From positions 1 to 64,000 of the forward strand of contig DASRHK010000104.1 in assembly GCA_035650495.1 (NCBI GenBank): a DNA stretch of 64,000 nucleotides, read 5' to 3'. The DNA comes from DASRHK01 sp035650495. Lineage in GTDB: Bacteria > Pseudomonadota > Gammaproteobacteria > Nevskiales > Nevskiaceae. The translations under genes and the position numbers were made by a program. Shown in pieces: positions 7,411 through 15,085 of the stretch (positions within the stretch are counted from its first letter, which is position 1; each line of letters starts with the position of its first letter). The notes beneath the pieces were generated by a model. The model was not told where the DNA came from. It did not search any database and saw only the letters and a list, made by a program, of their open reading frames with translations.

Positions 7411-8247
7411 ATGACTCTGATGGAACTCGCTTCACTACCGGACATCCAGGCTCAGCCCGATGGCCGGAATCTCGCCATCGACGAGGTAGGCGTCAAGGAT
7501 CTGCGCTATCCGGTGACGATCAGCTCCGGCGGCAACGAGGTTCCCACGATCGCGACGTTGTCGATGTCGGTGGGACTGCCCGGCCATGCGAAAGGCACCC
7601 ACATGTCGCGCTTCGTTGAAACCCTGGAGGCGCTGTGCGAACCGCTCGATATGCCGGCGTTCAGGCGTCTGCTCCTCGACATGCTCCAGCGTCTGGATGC
7701 CAGGACTGGTGCGATCGAGCTGCGCTTTCCCTATTTCGTTCGCAAGGCCGCACCGGTGACCGGTGTGCAGAGCCAACTGGACTACCAAGTCCTTTGGCGA
7801 GCGACGACCGAAGCGCGTGGTCCCCTCTCCTTCCACCTGCAAGTGATCGTCCCGGCGACGAGCCTGTGTCCCTGCTCGAAGGAGATCTCGCAATACGGCG
7901 CACACAACCAGCGCTCGCACATCACGCTCGATCTGGATCTCTCCGAAGACATCACCATCGAAGAGGCGATCGCAACCGCGGAGGCGAGCGCGTCCTGCGA
8001 GGTGTATGGCCTGCTGAAGCGTCCTGACGAGAAGTACGTCACCGAGCATGCTTACGATAATCCCAAGTTCGCAGAGGATCTCGTGCGCGACGTCGCGCTG
8101 GCGCTGCGCAGGGATCCGCGCGTCATCGGGTTCACGGTGGAGGTCGAGAACTTCGAGTCCATCCACAACCACTCCGCCTTCGCCCGGATTTCTCATCCTC
8201 CACGCGCGCAAGCAAACCGGAGGAGCCTCCATGCTGCCGCAGCCTGA
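7411..8247 (+). CDS. folE2: GTP cyclohydrolase FolE2 (type IB)
   Basis: 278 residues. It converts GTP to dihydroneopterin triphosphate, the first step of folate synthesis. Family signatures are PTIATLSMSVGLP (45-57), KGTHMSRFVETLE (61-73), and the metal-site segment SLCPCSKEISQYGAHNQRSH (151-170) with Cys153/Cys155, plus the terminal EVENFESIHNHSAFARI. FolE2 can use metals other than zinc and in many bacteria is made when zinc is scarce or under oxidative stress, which fits its company with sodB. The next gene starts inside its last codons (17-base overlap). Confidence 0.96.
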   Translation: MTLMELASLPDIQAQPDGRNLAIDEVGVKDLRYPVTISSGGNEVPTIATLSMSVGLPGHAKGTHMSRFVETLEALCEPLDMPAFRRLLLDMLQRLDARTGAIELRFPYFVRKAAPVTGVQSQLDYQVLWRATTEARGPLSFHLQVIVPATSLCPCSKEISQYGAHNQRSHITLDLDLSEDITIEEAIATAEASASCEVYGLLKRPDEKYVTEHAYDNPKFAEDLVRDVALALRRDPRVIGFTVEVENFESIHNHSAFARISHPPRAQANRRSLHAAAA

Positions 8248-8977
8248 TCCGGTCACCACCAGTTGGACCGTCGCACTCAAAGCGCGCGAAGAGATTGCCC
8301 AGGGCACGCTGGCGTTGCGCTTCGACAAGCCAGCAGGTTTTCGCTTCAAACCGGGTCAGGCGATCGACCTGACCTTGCTCAACCCATCTGAAACGGATGC
8401 GAAAGGCGCCCGTCGTGCTTTCTCATTGGTGAGCGCGCCATCCGAGAGCGAGCTCACGGTCGCGACACGGCTGCGCGACAGTGCGTTCAAGCGGACGCTG
8501 ACGACCGCCACGATGGGAACGCGATTCCAGCTGGACGGGCCCTTCGGATCTCTGCTGCTGCACAGCACGCGTTCGCGCCCGGCGATCTTCATCGCGGGCG
8601 GCATCGGCATCACGCCATTCATCAGCATCCTGCGCCAAGCGACCACCGATCGATTGCCGCAGAACCTGTTTCTCTTCTACGCGAACCGCCGCCCGGAAGA
8701 AGCCGCGTTCCTCCCGGAATTGAGCGAACTCGAAAAGCGCAATGGTCATTTCCGGCTCTTCGCGACGATGACCCAGATGCACAACGCGCATCGCGGCTGG
8801 ACAGGCCCAACCGGCCGGATCACTTGGGCGTCGATCAACGCCATCGCAGGACAACTGTCCATGCCGATCTACTACGTCGTGGGGCCGCCGGCGATGGTGG
8901 CTGCCACGCGCGAGATGCTCAATGCAGCCGGCGTCAACGACGACGACATCCGCAGCGAGGATTTTTCCGGATATTGA
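8231..8977 (+). CDS. Ferredoxin-NADP reductase-like flavoprotein
   Basis: 248 residues from the ATG at 8231 with GGAGG just upstream; the longer frame upstream only shadows folE2. It has an FAD-binding barrel (FRFKPGQAIDL; RRAFSLVSAPSESEL) and then the NAD(P)-binding half (FIAGGIGITPFISIL, LFYANRRPEEAAF, YYVVGPPAMVAATREML). No ferredoxin or haem domain is attached, so it must pass electrons to a separate partner. In this cluster it may reduce a redox protein or metal centre; the partner is not identified. The start lies within folE2, implying coupling. Confidence 0.9.
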   Translation: MLPQPDPVTTSWTVALKAREEIAQGTLALRFDKPAGFRFKPGQAIDLTLLNPSETDAKGARRAFSLVSAPSESELTVATRLRDSAFKRTLTTATMGTRFQLDGPFGSLLLHSTRSRPAIFIAGGIGITPFISILRQATTDRLPQNLFLFYANRRPEEAAFLPELSELEKRNGHFRLFATMTQMHNAHRGWTGPTGRITWASINAIAGQLSMPIYYVVGPPAMVAATREMLNAAGVNDDDIRSEDFSGY

Positions 8978-8988
8978 CTGGAGGTCGC

Positions 8989-9927
8989 ATGCCCGCAGCG
9001 CGCAGATCCGAGCCCACCGCCTTCGTCCTCGCAGGCGGAGGGAGCTTGGGTGCGGTGCAGGCTGGGATGCTGCACGCACTCCACGGCGGCGGCATCGTCC
9101 CTGACTTCCTGGTGGGCTCATCGGTGGGTGCGCTCAACGCGGCACACTTTGCAGGACGCCCGGATGCTGCGGGCATTCGCGCACTGGAACAAATCTGGTT
9201 GGGACTGCGCCGCGCCGATGTGTTCCCGTTTTCACTTTGGGGCGGCTTCCTGCGCTTTCTGACGAAGCGCAGCTACATCGTTCGACCCGATGCTCTGCGC
9301 GCTGTCATCGACCAAGCCCTGTCCTTCGATGACCTGGGCGACGCCCGCATCCCTTGTCACGTCACAGCGACGGATCTGCTCGAAGGCACCGCGGTGGTCC
9401 TGTCTCGAGGGCCTGCCTCTGAAGCATTGATGGCAAGCGCAGCCGTGCCGGCGATCTTTCCCCCGGTGCAGATCAGCGGTCGCTTACTCATTGACGGCGG
9501 CGTCGCCAGCAACACGCCCATCGCGACAGCAGTAAGACTCGGCGCTCGCCGGATCATCGTGCTTCCGACCGGGTTCTCCTGTGCGCTCGATCGGCCACCG
9601 CGGGGCACCATCGAGATGGCGCTGCATGCTCTCAATTTGTTGGTCATGCGACAGCTCGTGGACGACACCGAACGCTACGCAGATCGAGCTCGGATCGCTG
9701 TCGTCCCACCGATTTGTCCGCTTGCGATCAGCGCCTACGATTTTTCCAGGACAGCCGAGCTGATCCAGCGCGCAAAGACATCGACGAAGCGTTGGCTCGC
9801 CGATGGCGGACTCGACAAAGCCGCGGGTGCGCTCCCACACAACGAGCATCCGGACCGCCTCACCGCGGTGTGTCCCCGAAAGGCAATGGCCAATGCCGCT
9901 TTGCCTCAAGACGAGGTGGCCGTTTGA
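8989..9927 (+). CDS. Patatin-like phospholipase (RssA/YchK family)
   Basis: 312 residues. Patatin landmarks are an oxyanion-hole loop (LAGGGSLGAVQAG), the nucleophile elbow GSSVGALNA, and the DGGVASNTP motif carrying the catalytic Asp. It has no signal peptide or membrane helix, so it is a cytoplasmic or peripheral serine acyl hydrolase acting on phospholipids or acyl esters. It follows the flavoprotein gene by 11 bases with a GGAGG site, so it belongs to the same operon; a role in lipid repair or turnover under stress is inference. Confidence 0.92.
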   Translation: MPAARRSEPTAFVLAGGGSLGAVQAGMLHALHGGGIVPDFLVGSSVGALNAAHFAGRPDAAGIRALEQIWLGLRRADVFPFSLWGGFLRFLTKRSYIVRPDALRAVIDQALSFDDLGDARIPCHVTATDLLEGTAVVLSRGPASEALMASAAVPAIFPPVQISGRLLIDGGVASNTPIATAVRLGARRIIVLPTGFSCALDRPPRGTIEMALHALNLLVMRQLVDDTERYADRARIAVVPPICPLAISAYDFSRTAELIQRAKTSTKRWLADGGLDKAAGALPHNEHPDRLTAVCPRKAMANAALPQDEVAV

Positions 9928-9943
9928 CGATAGGAGAGTTCCG

Positions 9944-10570
9944 ATGAACATCGCGACAGATCACGTCTACAAACTTCCAGAGTTGCCGTACCCGATGGAA
10001 GCGCTGGAGCCAGCAATCTCCAGGAAGACGCTGCTTTACCATCATGACCGGCACCACCGCGCCTACGTCACCAAGCTCAATGAGCTGGTCGTGGGCACTC
10101 CGTTTCACGGGACCCCGCTCGAAGAAATTGTCCGTACTGCACAGGGCGCCTTGTTCAACAACGCCGCGCAGGCCTATAACCACGCCTTCTACTGGAACTG
10201 CCTGACGCCAAGGCAGGGGCTCGCGCCTAGCGACGGCCTTCGCGCCGCCATCAAGAACAGCTTCGGCTCGCCCGAGCACTTTATCGACCAGTTCCGAACC
10301 AGTGCGCTGGCCAAGTTCGGATCCGGCTGGACCTGGCTGGTGATCAAGCCGGATGGCTCATTGGCGATCGAGAACACCAACGATGCAGATACGCCACTGC
10401 GCCATGGACGCACGCCGCTTCTGACCTGCGATGTGTGGGAGCACGCCTACTACCTGGACTATCAGAACGAGCGGCGGCGATACGTGGACGCGTTCCTCAA
10501 GGTTCTGAACTGGGCCTTCGTCTCGCAGAACTTCGACGCCGCACATTCAAAGGAGAAGGAAGATGCATAG
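9944..10570 (+). CDS. sodB: Superoxide dismutase, Fe/Mn type (SodB-like)
   Basis: 208 residues. It dismutates superoxide to hydrogen peroxide and oxygen in the cytoplasm. Metal ligands are visible: His33 (in LLYHHDRHHRAYV), His80 (QAYNHAFYWN), Asp163 and His167 (CDVWEHAYYLDY). FNNAAQAYNHAFYWNCL and FGSGWTWLV match the iron type, so Fe is the likelier metal. The ATG at 9944 has GGAGAG upstream. The gene lies in the folE2 stress cluster and its end overlaps a short ORF. Confidence 0.96.
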   Translation: MNIATDHVYKLPELPYPMEALEPAISRKTLLYHHDRHHRAYVTKLNELVVGTPFHGTPLEEIVRTAQGALFNNAAQAYNHAFYWNCLTPRQGLAPSDGLRAAIKNSFGSPEHFIDQFRTSALAKFGSGWTWLVIKPDGSLAIENTNDADTPLRHGRTPLLTCDVWEHAYYLDYQNERRRYVDAFLKVLNWAFVSQNFDAAHSKEKEDA

Positions 10571-10676
10571 CGTGATCGGCTGCTTGATTCTCGTTCTGCT
10601 GCTCATAGAAGGAGTGAGGCGCCGCAGGGTGCTCCTGCAGCCCGCTCGCATTCGTCGACGAGAGAAGCGTCGTTAG
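10563..10676 (+). CDS. 37-residue single-pass membrane small protein (candidate)
   Basis: The ATG at 10563 overlaps the sodB stop by eight bases and has a very strong ribosome-binding site (AAGGAGAAGGA just upstream). The translation is a hydrophobic helix (VIGCLILVLLLIEGV) followed by an Arg-rich tail (RRRR and RIRRREKRR), as in inner-membrane small proteins with cytoplasmic basic ends. The stop shares a base with the GTG start of the next gene. The tight fit in the operon and the strong site support translation; function is unknown. Confidence 0.55.
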   Translation: MHSVIGCLILVLLLIEGVRRRRVLLQPARIRRREKRR

Positions 10677-11389
10677 TGCACCTCCGTCCTTGGTTATTGG
10701 GTGGCAGTTGCTTCCTCATGCTGGCTGCGCCGGCCAGCGCCCACCACGGCAAGGACTTCCTGGAAGTGGAGAGCTTCGACGTGCCGCGGCCAGGCGACCT
10801 GTTTCTACTGACTTCTGCAGACGCGTCGTTTCACCCAGAAAGCAAGACGCTGGGCATCGAGCCCGGCCTCCTGATCGGCATCTTTTCAAGCTTGGCAGCG
10901 GAGGTGCATGGGCACTTCGCCAAAGAGGAAGCAGGCTCCCTCCACTACGAAGCGATTGCGCCGGCACTGCACTATCAGGTTACCGCCCCTGACACAGACA
11001 TTCCGCTGCAACTGGGAATCGCTGCGGAATATGAATTCGTCCGTGAGAGCCTGGAGCAGCCTGATCGATTCGAAGGGCGCCTCATCGTGGGCCATCGATT
11101 CAGCAGCTCCACGGCAGCGTTCAATGTGCTGGTCGAACGGCTCGAAGGAGAGGCTCCGACACTTGGCTACGCCGCGGCTTATCGCGCTGAAATCGCGCAC
11201 GGGCTCGGGCTCGGTTTCGAAGCCTTGGGCTGGTTCGAGCGCGATCGGGATCACGATCTGCTTCTCGGCGCGTACTTCGGTGCAGATGAAAGCCTGACGT
11301 TGAAAGTCGGTGCAGGCGCACAGATCGGCGCCGAAGACACCAGCTTGTTGTTGCAGGCAGCGCTGGTATACCGGCCCTACTTCCCGTAG
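10676..11389 (+). CDS. Outer-membrane beta-barrel-like protein, unknown function
   Basis: 237 residues from the GTG at 10676. There is a signal peptide (LLGGSCFLMLAAPASA) and a mature start HHGKDF. The rest is alternating polar/hydrophobic strands with a terminal aromatic end (ALVYRPYFP), consistent with a small beta-barrel. I do not recognise the family. It is last in the rightward stress operon and convergent with the YgiD-like gene, four bases between the stops. It could serve as a porin-like or sensing component of the cluster. Confidence 0.65.
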   Translation: MHLRPWLLGGSCFLMLAAPASAHHGKDFLEVESFDVPRPGDLFLLTSADASFHPESKTLGIEPGLLIGIFSSLAAEVHGHFAKEEAGSLHYEAIAPALHYQVTAPDTDIPLQLGIAAEYEFVRESLEQPDRFEGRLIVGHRFSSSTAAFNVLVERLEGEAPTLGYAAAYRAEIAHGLGLGFEALGWFERDRDHDLLLGAYFGADESLTLKVGAGAQIGAEDTSLLLQAALVYRPYFP

Positions 11390-11393
11390 CCGG

Positions 11394-12251
11394 CTAAGTG
11401 TTCGTGTCCTCCGGCGCGACTTGCCCAGTGAGCGGAGCGGACGGCGCGGCGCTCTGTGTCTCGGGGCATCGAGCGGCCAAGCCATAACAGCTCATGGAAA
11501 TGGATCCGAAGGCATAGCCATCGATCAGCGTCGTGAGTGGCTCGCCGGCAGCTTGCGCAAGCCCGGCGAGATAAAGCAGCGGCAGGTAATGGTCTGGCGT
11601 CGGCACCGCGCGTGAGTAGTCGGGATGATCACGCAGGGCCAGGATCGCTCCGGGACGCGTCGTCACGACTTCCGCCGCAGCGTCACCAAAACGTCTCGCC
11701 CAATCGAAGGCCAGTTCGGGCCGGTTCCAATTCATGGCCCGGAGGTTGTGAACGACGTCGCCGCTGCCCACGATGATGACGCCCCGCTCGCGCAAGGGCG
11801 CAAGCTTGGCACCGAGCTCGACATGCCACTCGTCGGGTTTGGTCGTGTTGATCGACAACTGCAGAACGGGAACGTCGGCCCGCGGAAAGGCGTGCACCAG
11901 TACGGACCAAGTCCCGTGGTCCAAGCCCCAGCTATCGCGATCGAGCCCAACATGCGTGGGTTTGACGAGCTCCGCGATCTCGCGCGCGAGATCGGGATCT
12001 CCAGGCGCTGGGTACTGCACCTCGAAGAGCCGTGGCGGAAAGCCGAAGAAGTCGTGAATCGTGCGCGGCCGCGGCATCGCCGTGATGGCGGTATACGGGA
12101 CGTACCAGTGCGCTGAGACGACCAGGATGGCTCTCGGCTGCGGGCTGCTGGCGCCGAACTTCTGCCACGTGCTGCTGTAGCGATTGACCTCCAGCGCATT
12201 CATGGGGCTGCCATGTCCCAGAAACACCGAGGGCATCTTCGAAGTCATCAT
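11394..12251 (-). CDS. ygiD: YgiD-type extradiol ring-cleavage dioxygenase
   Basis: 285 residues of the class III extradiol dioxygenase LigB superfamily, DODA type. Landmarks are PSVFLGHGSPMNAL near the N-terminus (first metal His), LVVSAHWY (second), LDHGTWSVLVHAFP, and VGSGDVVHNLR, followed by TPDHYLPLLYLAG (third metal His). E. coli YgiD cleaves L-DOPA at the 4,5 position; the physiological substrate is unclear. It is encoded leftward, convergent with the stress operon, and followed by two short genes upstream on the same strand. Confidence 0.9.
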   Translation of the reverse strand: MMTSKMPSVFLGHGSPMNALEVNRYSSTWQKFGASSPQPRAILVVSAHWYVPYTAITAMPRPRTIHDFFGFPPRLFEVQYPAPGDPDLAREIAELVKPTHVGLDRDSWGLDHGTWSVLVHAFPRADVPVLQLSINTTKPDEWHVELGAKLAPLRERGVIIVGSGDVVHNLRAMNWNRPELAFDWARRFGDAAAEVVTTRPGAILALRDHPDYSRAVPTPDHYLPLLYLAGLAQAAGEPLTTLIDGYAFGSISMSCYGLAARCPETQSAAPSAPLTGQVAPEDTNT

Positions 12252-12284
12252 TCGCTCAATAGAAATGACAGCGTTGCGCTCAGC

Positions 12285-12536
12285 CTAACCGCTCGCCGCG
12301 TTGTCGAGCCGTGTGAGCGCGTCGACCACTCGCCGCAGGCATTCCGCACCTACTCCATTCGACTCGGGCCCCGGCATGTTTTCTTCCGTTGCCTTTTGAA
12401 GCTGCATGAGCTGATCCTTCCACTGAAGCAGGATCGCTCTTTTCTGTGACGCGCTGAACTCTGCCGACGATTCGAGGGCCTCTGGCGCGTCGCCGAACAT
12501 CTTCCCGGGATTCTTCAGGGCCTGCTGAATATCCAT
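12285..12536 (-). CDS. Small conserved-type hypothetical protein, 83 residues
   Basis: It starts at an ATG with GAGGAG at a good distance. The protein opens with MDIQQALKNPGKMFGDAPEAL and has a helical SASQKRAILLQWKDQLMQLQ segment. Proteins with this opening are seen in other proteobacteria as short genes of unknown function, a recollection I cannot verify here. It is encoded between the dioxygenase and a small membrane protein, all leftward, so a common transcript is possible. Confidence 0.7.
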   Translation of the reverse strand: MDIQQALKNPGKMFGDAPEALESSAEFSASQKRAILLQWKDQLMQLQKATEENMPGPESNGVGAECLRRVVDALTRLDNAASG

Positions 12537-12607
12537 AGGCGATCTCCTCTCTCAAGGCCCAACGATACTCCTGGGTCGTCGGATATCCGAGGAGCGGACC
12601 CGCTACA

Positions 12608-12829
12608 TCACGGAAGGTGGTGTCGGATTGTCGAGCCAGTGGAACGCGTCATTTTCAAGCTCGACGCGCGGACCGGTTCGCGCGCCAATGACCTTGCAGG
12701 AGATCGCGTCCTCGATTGCTGAGCGATGAGAACCATCAACAAGACGACCAGCGCCAGGGTGAGGCTCAGCAATGGCGCCCACAGCAATACCGAAACGCTG
12801 ACAGCTATTGCATACGCGCCGAAGTTCAT
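12608..12829 (-). CDS. Small membrane protein, 73 residues
   Basis: The chosen ATG at 12829 has GGAG eight bases upstream; a longer frame to 12964 would run through the palindrome and lacks a site. Residues 2-40 are strongly hydrophobic (AIAVSVSVLLWAPLLSLTLALVVLLMVLIA), one long or two short helices, followed by a basic cytoplasmic-type tail (QQSRTRSPARSLAREPVR). Function unknown. It would be transcribed leftward from the region of the palindrome at 12884-12902. Confidence 0.55.
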   Translation of the reverse strand: MNFGAYAIAVSVSVLLWAPLLSLTLALVVLLMVLIAQQSRTRSPARSLAREPVRASSLKMTRSTGSTIRHHLP

Positions 12830-12883
12830 CGATCTGTCTCCGCTAGTCGCGAGAGCGATTAGCCATCGCTCTATGGCAGCCAA

Positions 12884-12902
12884 TATATCACACTGTGATA
12901 TA
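12884..12902. promoter_or_regulatory. 19-bp palindrome, putative operator (copy 2)
   Basis: Identical to the palindrome at 5228-5246. It lies between divergent genes (leftward small membrane protein, rightward nitronate monooxygenase). Its right edge overlaps a -10-like TATACT (12899-12904) for the rightward gene, and its left edge a TATATT for the leftward one. Binding here would block or recruit polymerase in both directions. Confidence 0.65.
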
Positions 12903-12939
12903 CTTTCGTAGCGACCCCATACGCTGGAGTGCATGCACG

Positions 12940-13917
12940 ATGACCATCGCAACGACGTTCTCACGACGCCTCGGCCTGGACTACCCGATCGTACTGGCGC
13001 CTATGGGCGGCGTGTCGGGCGGACTCCTCGCGGCTGCCGTCTCAGAGGCGGGCGGGTTGGGTCTTGTCGGAGGAGGCTATGGAGATCCCGAGTGGCTGCG
13101 AGAGCAACTGGCACTTGTCCGCGCAGGGACTGGACGTTCCTGGGGAGTCGGCCTGATCTCATGGTCGCTCGTGCCGGAAGTTTTGGACCTGGCGCTGAGC
13201 TTCAAACCCACGGTGATCATGCTTTCATTCGGCGACGTCTCGAAATGGGCGTCCGCGATTAAGCGGCATGGATGCCTATTGATGTGCCAGGTGCAGGATG
13301 AAGCGGGTGCCGCGGCGGCCGTCGATGCAGGAGCTGACTTCATCGTCGCGCAAGGCGCCGAGGCAGGCGGCCATGCCGGATCCCGTGCGACGTTTCCGTT
13401 GGTCCCGGCGGTCCTCGATCTTGCCGGATCCATTCCCGTGCTTGCGGCAGGGGGCATCGCCGATGGTCGCGGCGTTGCCGCCGCTTTGGTCTTAGGAGCA
13501 CAGGCAGCATTACTAGGCACCCGGTTCTACGCCTCCTCCGAAGCGCTCGGTAGCGATCACCTGAAGGAGGTGCTTGCGTCAAGTCGTGGCAGCGAGACGG
13601 CCAAGACGCGCGTGTTCGACGTCGTGCGCGGCCGCGAATGGCCGCCCCAGTTTTCGGGCCGCGCCATCCGCAACGTATTCGTGCGCACATGGAACGATCG
13701 CCTGGCGGAGCTGGCGGCCCGGGCGCCTGAGGTCCTGCCGTTGTTCCTGCAGGCCCAACGCGATGGCGATCCATCCCAGGCGATGATCTGGGCGGGGGAA
13801 TGCGTCGATCTGATCAAATCCGTGGAGCCCGCGGCAACGCTCGTCCACAACATTGGAAAGCAGGCCGAGTCTCAGTTGCGGCTATGCCACGCGATTCTCG
13901 ATGACCCGTGCCTCTAG
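12940..13917 (+). CDS. Nitronate monooxygenase / 2-nitropropane dioxygenase family FMN enzyme
   Basis: 325 residues from the ATG at 12940; the frame upstream is non-coding and contains the operator. Family landmarks are LGLDYPIVLAPMGGVSGGLLA at the N-terminus, LMCQVQDEAGAAAAVDAGAD, the VAQGAEAGGHAG motif around the FMN/substrate site, VLAAGGIADGRGVAAALVLGA (phosphate-binding loop) and ALLGTRFYASSEA. Such enzymes oxidise nitronates and protect against propionate-3-nitronate, though some members are general flavin oxidases or reductases. It is under the palindrome shared with the other end of the cluster, so co-regulation with the membrane-protein/PNPOx-like pair is likely. Confidence 0.9.
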   Translation: MTIATTFSRRLGLDYPIVLAPMGGVSGGLLAAAVSEAGGLGLVGGGYGDPEWLREQLALVRAGTGRSWGVGLISWSLVPEVLDLALSFKPTVIMLSFGDVSKWASAIKRHGCLLMCQVQDEAGAAAAVDAGADFIVAQGAEAGGHAGSRATFPLVPAVLDLAGSIPVLAAGGIADGRGVAAALVLGAQAALLGTRFYASSEALGSDHLKEVLASSRGSETAKTRVFDVVRGREWPPQFSGRAIRNVFVRTWNDRLAELAARAPEVLPLFLQAQRDGDPSQAMIWAGECVDLIKSVEPAATLVHNIGKQAESQLRLCHAILDDPCL

Positions 13918-14007
13918 CCCAGGCGCGCCAGCGATCACCTGCTTGAAACTCATCGAGCGCTGGCAATGCCCTAGGATGCACGATCGTCCAAGTTGCCAGA
14001 AGCAAGC

Positions 14008-14469
14008 ATGACCACCAAACCCACGAAGTCGAAGCCCGCGGCGCTTACAAAGGTTCAGCTGGAAAAGCTTGCTGCGTTCCGTTATCAACTCCGGCGCTAC
14101 CTGCGCTTTTCGGAGCAACTGTCCCGGCGTCACGGACTGACGCCCCTCCAATACCAGCTGCTACTTCAGATCGAGGGCTTCCCTAAGCGAGAGTGGGCGA
14201 CGGTCAGCGAGCTCGCGGAGCGTTTGCAGGCAAAACACAATGCAGTGGTTTCCCTCGTTACGCGTTGCGAAAAGCTCGGCCTCGTGACGCGTGAAAGCTC
14301 CTCGATCGACCGTCGCGAGGTTCATGTACGCCTAACGGCCTCCGGCGAGCGCCGCTTGGCGCAACTCGCGGGACCGCACCGCGCCGAGCTAAAGACGCTG
14401 CAGCGCGATCTTTCCCTGCGTGAGATGTTTGCCGATCGTGACGACGAGTCGAGCGCAGGATCACCTTGA
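14008..14469 (+). CDS. MarR family transcriptional regulator
   Basis: 153 residues from the ATG at 14008. MarR fold: N-terminal helix with FRYQLRRYLRFSEQLSRRHG, then TPLQYQLLLQIEG, the winged helix ATVSELAERLQAKHNAVVSL with wing SSSIDRREVHVRLT, and a C-terminal dimerisation helix. No conserved OhrR-type Cys is present near the N-terminus (none in the whole protein), so peroxide sensing through cysteine is unlikely. It is upstream of an OsmC family gene, a common pairing, and it is a candidate binder of the 19-bp palindromes. Confidence 0.9.
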   Translation: MTTKPTKSKPAALTKVQLEKLAAFRYQLRRYLRFSEQLSRRHGLTPLQYQLLLQIEGFPKREWATVSELAERLQAKHNAVVSLVTRCEKLGLVTRESSSIDRREVHVRLTASGERRLAQLAGPHRAELKTLQRDLSLREMFADRDDESSAGSP

Positions 14470-14508
14470 CCTGGAGGCGCGGCCGAGCGCGGTTACAGGA
14501 GAATTCAA

Positions 14509-14979
14509 ATGGCGGCAATCAGTGAAGTAACCGCAGCGACCGACGCGAGCAGGGAGCAGAGTGAAGCTGTCGTGCACGGCTCTTCAAGGGGCTTTCTACA
14601 GAGTGTGCGCGTCGCCGACCACAACTTTGTTGCCGACGAGCCCGTTAGCTCTGGCGGCGGCGACGCAGGCCCTAATCCATACGATCTGCTGATCTCCGCG
14701 CTCGGCGCGTGCACGTCGATGACCGTATCCATGTACGCGCGCAAGAAGGGATGGCCGCTTGATGCTGTGACAGTCCGATTGCACCACACCAAGGTGTGCG
14801 CGAACGATTGCGCGGACTGCGAAACCAAGGACGGCATGATCGATCGTATCCACCGCGCCATCGAGCTACATGGCGACCTGAACGAGGAGCAGCGCACCCG
14901 CCTCCTGGCCATCGCCAACAAGTGCCCTGTGCACAGAACGCTGACTTCAGAGATCGATATCCGCACTCGGCTCGTCTGA
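14509..14979 (+). CDS. OsmC family protein
   Basis: 156 residues with a strong site (AGGAG) before the ATG. OsmC/Ohr fold with the two redox cysteines Cys68 (SALGACTSMTVSMYA) and Cys139 (NKCPVHRTL). Three extra cysteines (97, 101, 104 in KVCANDCADC) are unusual for Ohr and belong to a YhfA-like or metal-associated OsmC branch. Peroxide or reactive-electrophile detoxification is the family role. It is transcribed with the MarR gene 40 bases upstream. Confidence 0.9.
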   Translation: MAAISEVTAATDASREQSEAVVHGSSRGFLQSVRVADHNFVADEPVSSGGGDAGPNPYDLLISALGACTSMTVSMYARKKGWPLDAVTVRLHHTKVCANDCADCETKDGMIDRIHRAIELHGDLNEEQRTRLLAIANKCPVHRTLTSEIDIRTRLV

Positions 14980-14998
14980 ACGATCCGCTGAGCGCAAT

Positions 14999-15048
14999 GT
15001 CCGCTTCGGGTCGATTACAGAATTAGTCGCAATCGGCCAAAGCGGACA
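14999..15048. repeat. Degenerate hairpin element, right edge of accessory region
   Basis: TGTCCGCTT (14999-15007) pairs with AAGCGGACA (15040-15048), and inner GG.CGATT/AATCGGCC segments also pair. Read on the minus strand it carries CCGCTTTGGCCGATT, matching the element at 1264-1312. It lies just after the OsmC gene and before convergent aminotransferase coding. It may serve as a bidirectional terminator or be the remnant of a mobile sequence. Confidence 0.45.
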
Positions 15049-15085
15049 CTCCCACTGGAAATCAGCGTCGGCGCCGCGTCGACCG

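Noticed and set aside
8048..8230. N-terminal extension of the ferredoxin-reductase-like gene
   Set aside because: Lies inside folE2 in another frame; ATG 8231 has a strong ribosome-binding site and matches the domain start.
8824..8988. N-terminal extension of the patatin gene
   Set aside because: Overlaps the flavoprotein gene; the patatin fold begins right after the ATG at 8989.
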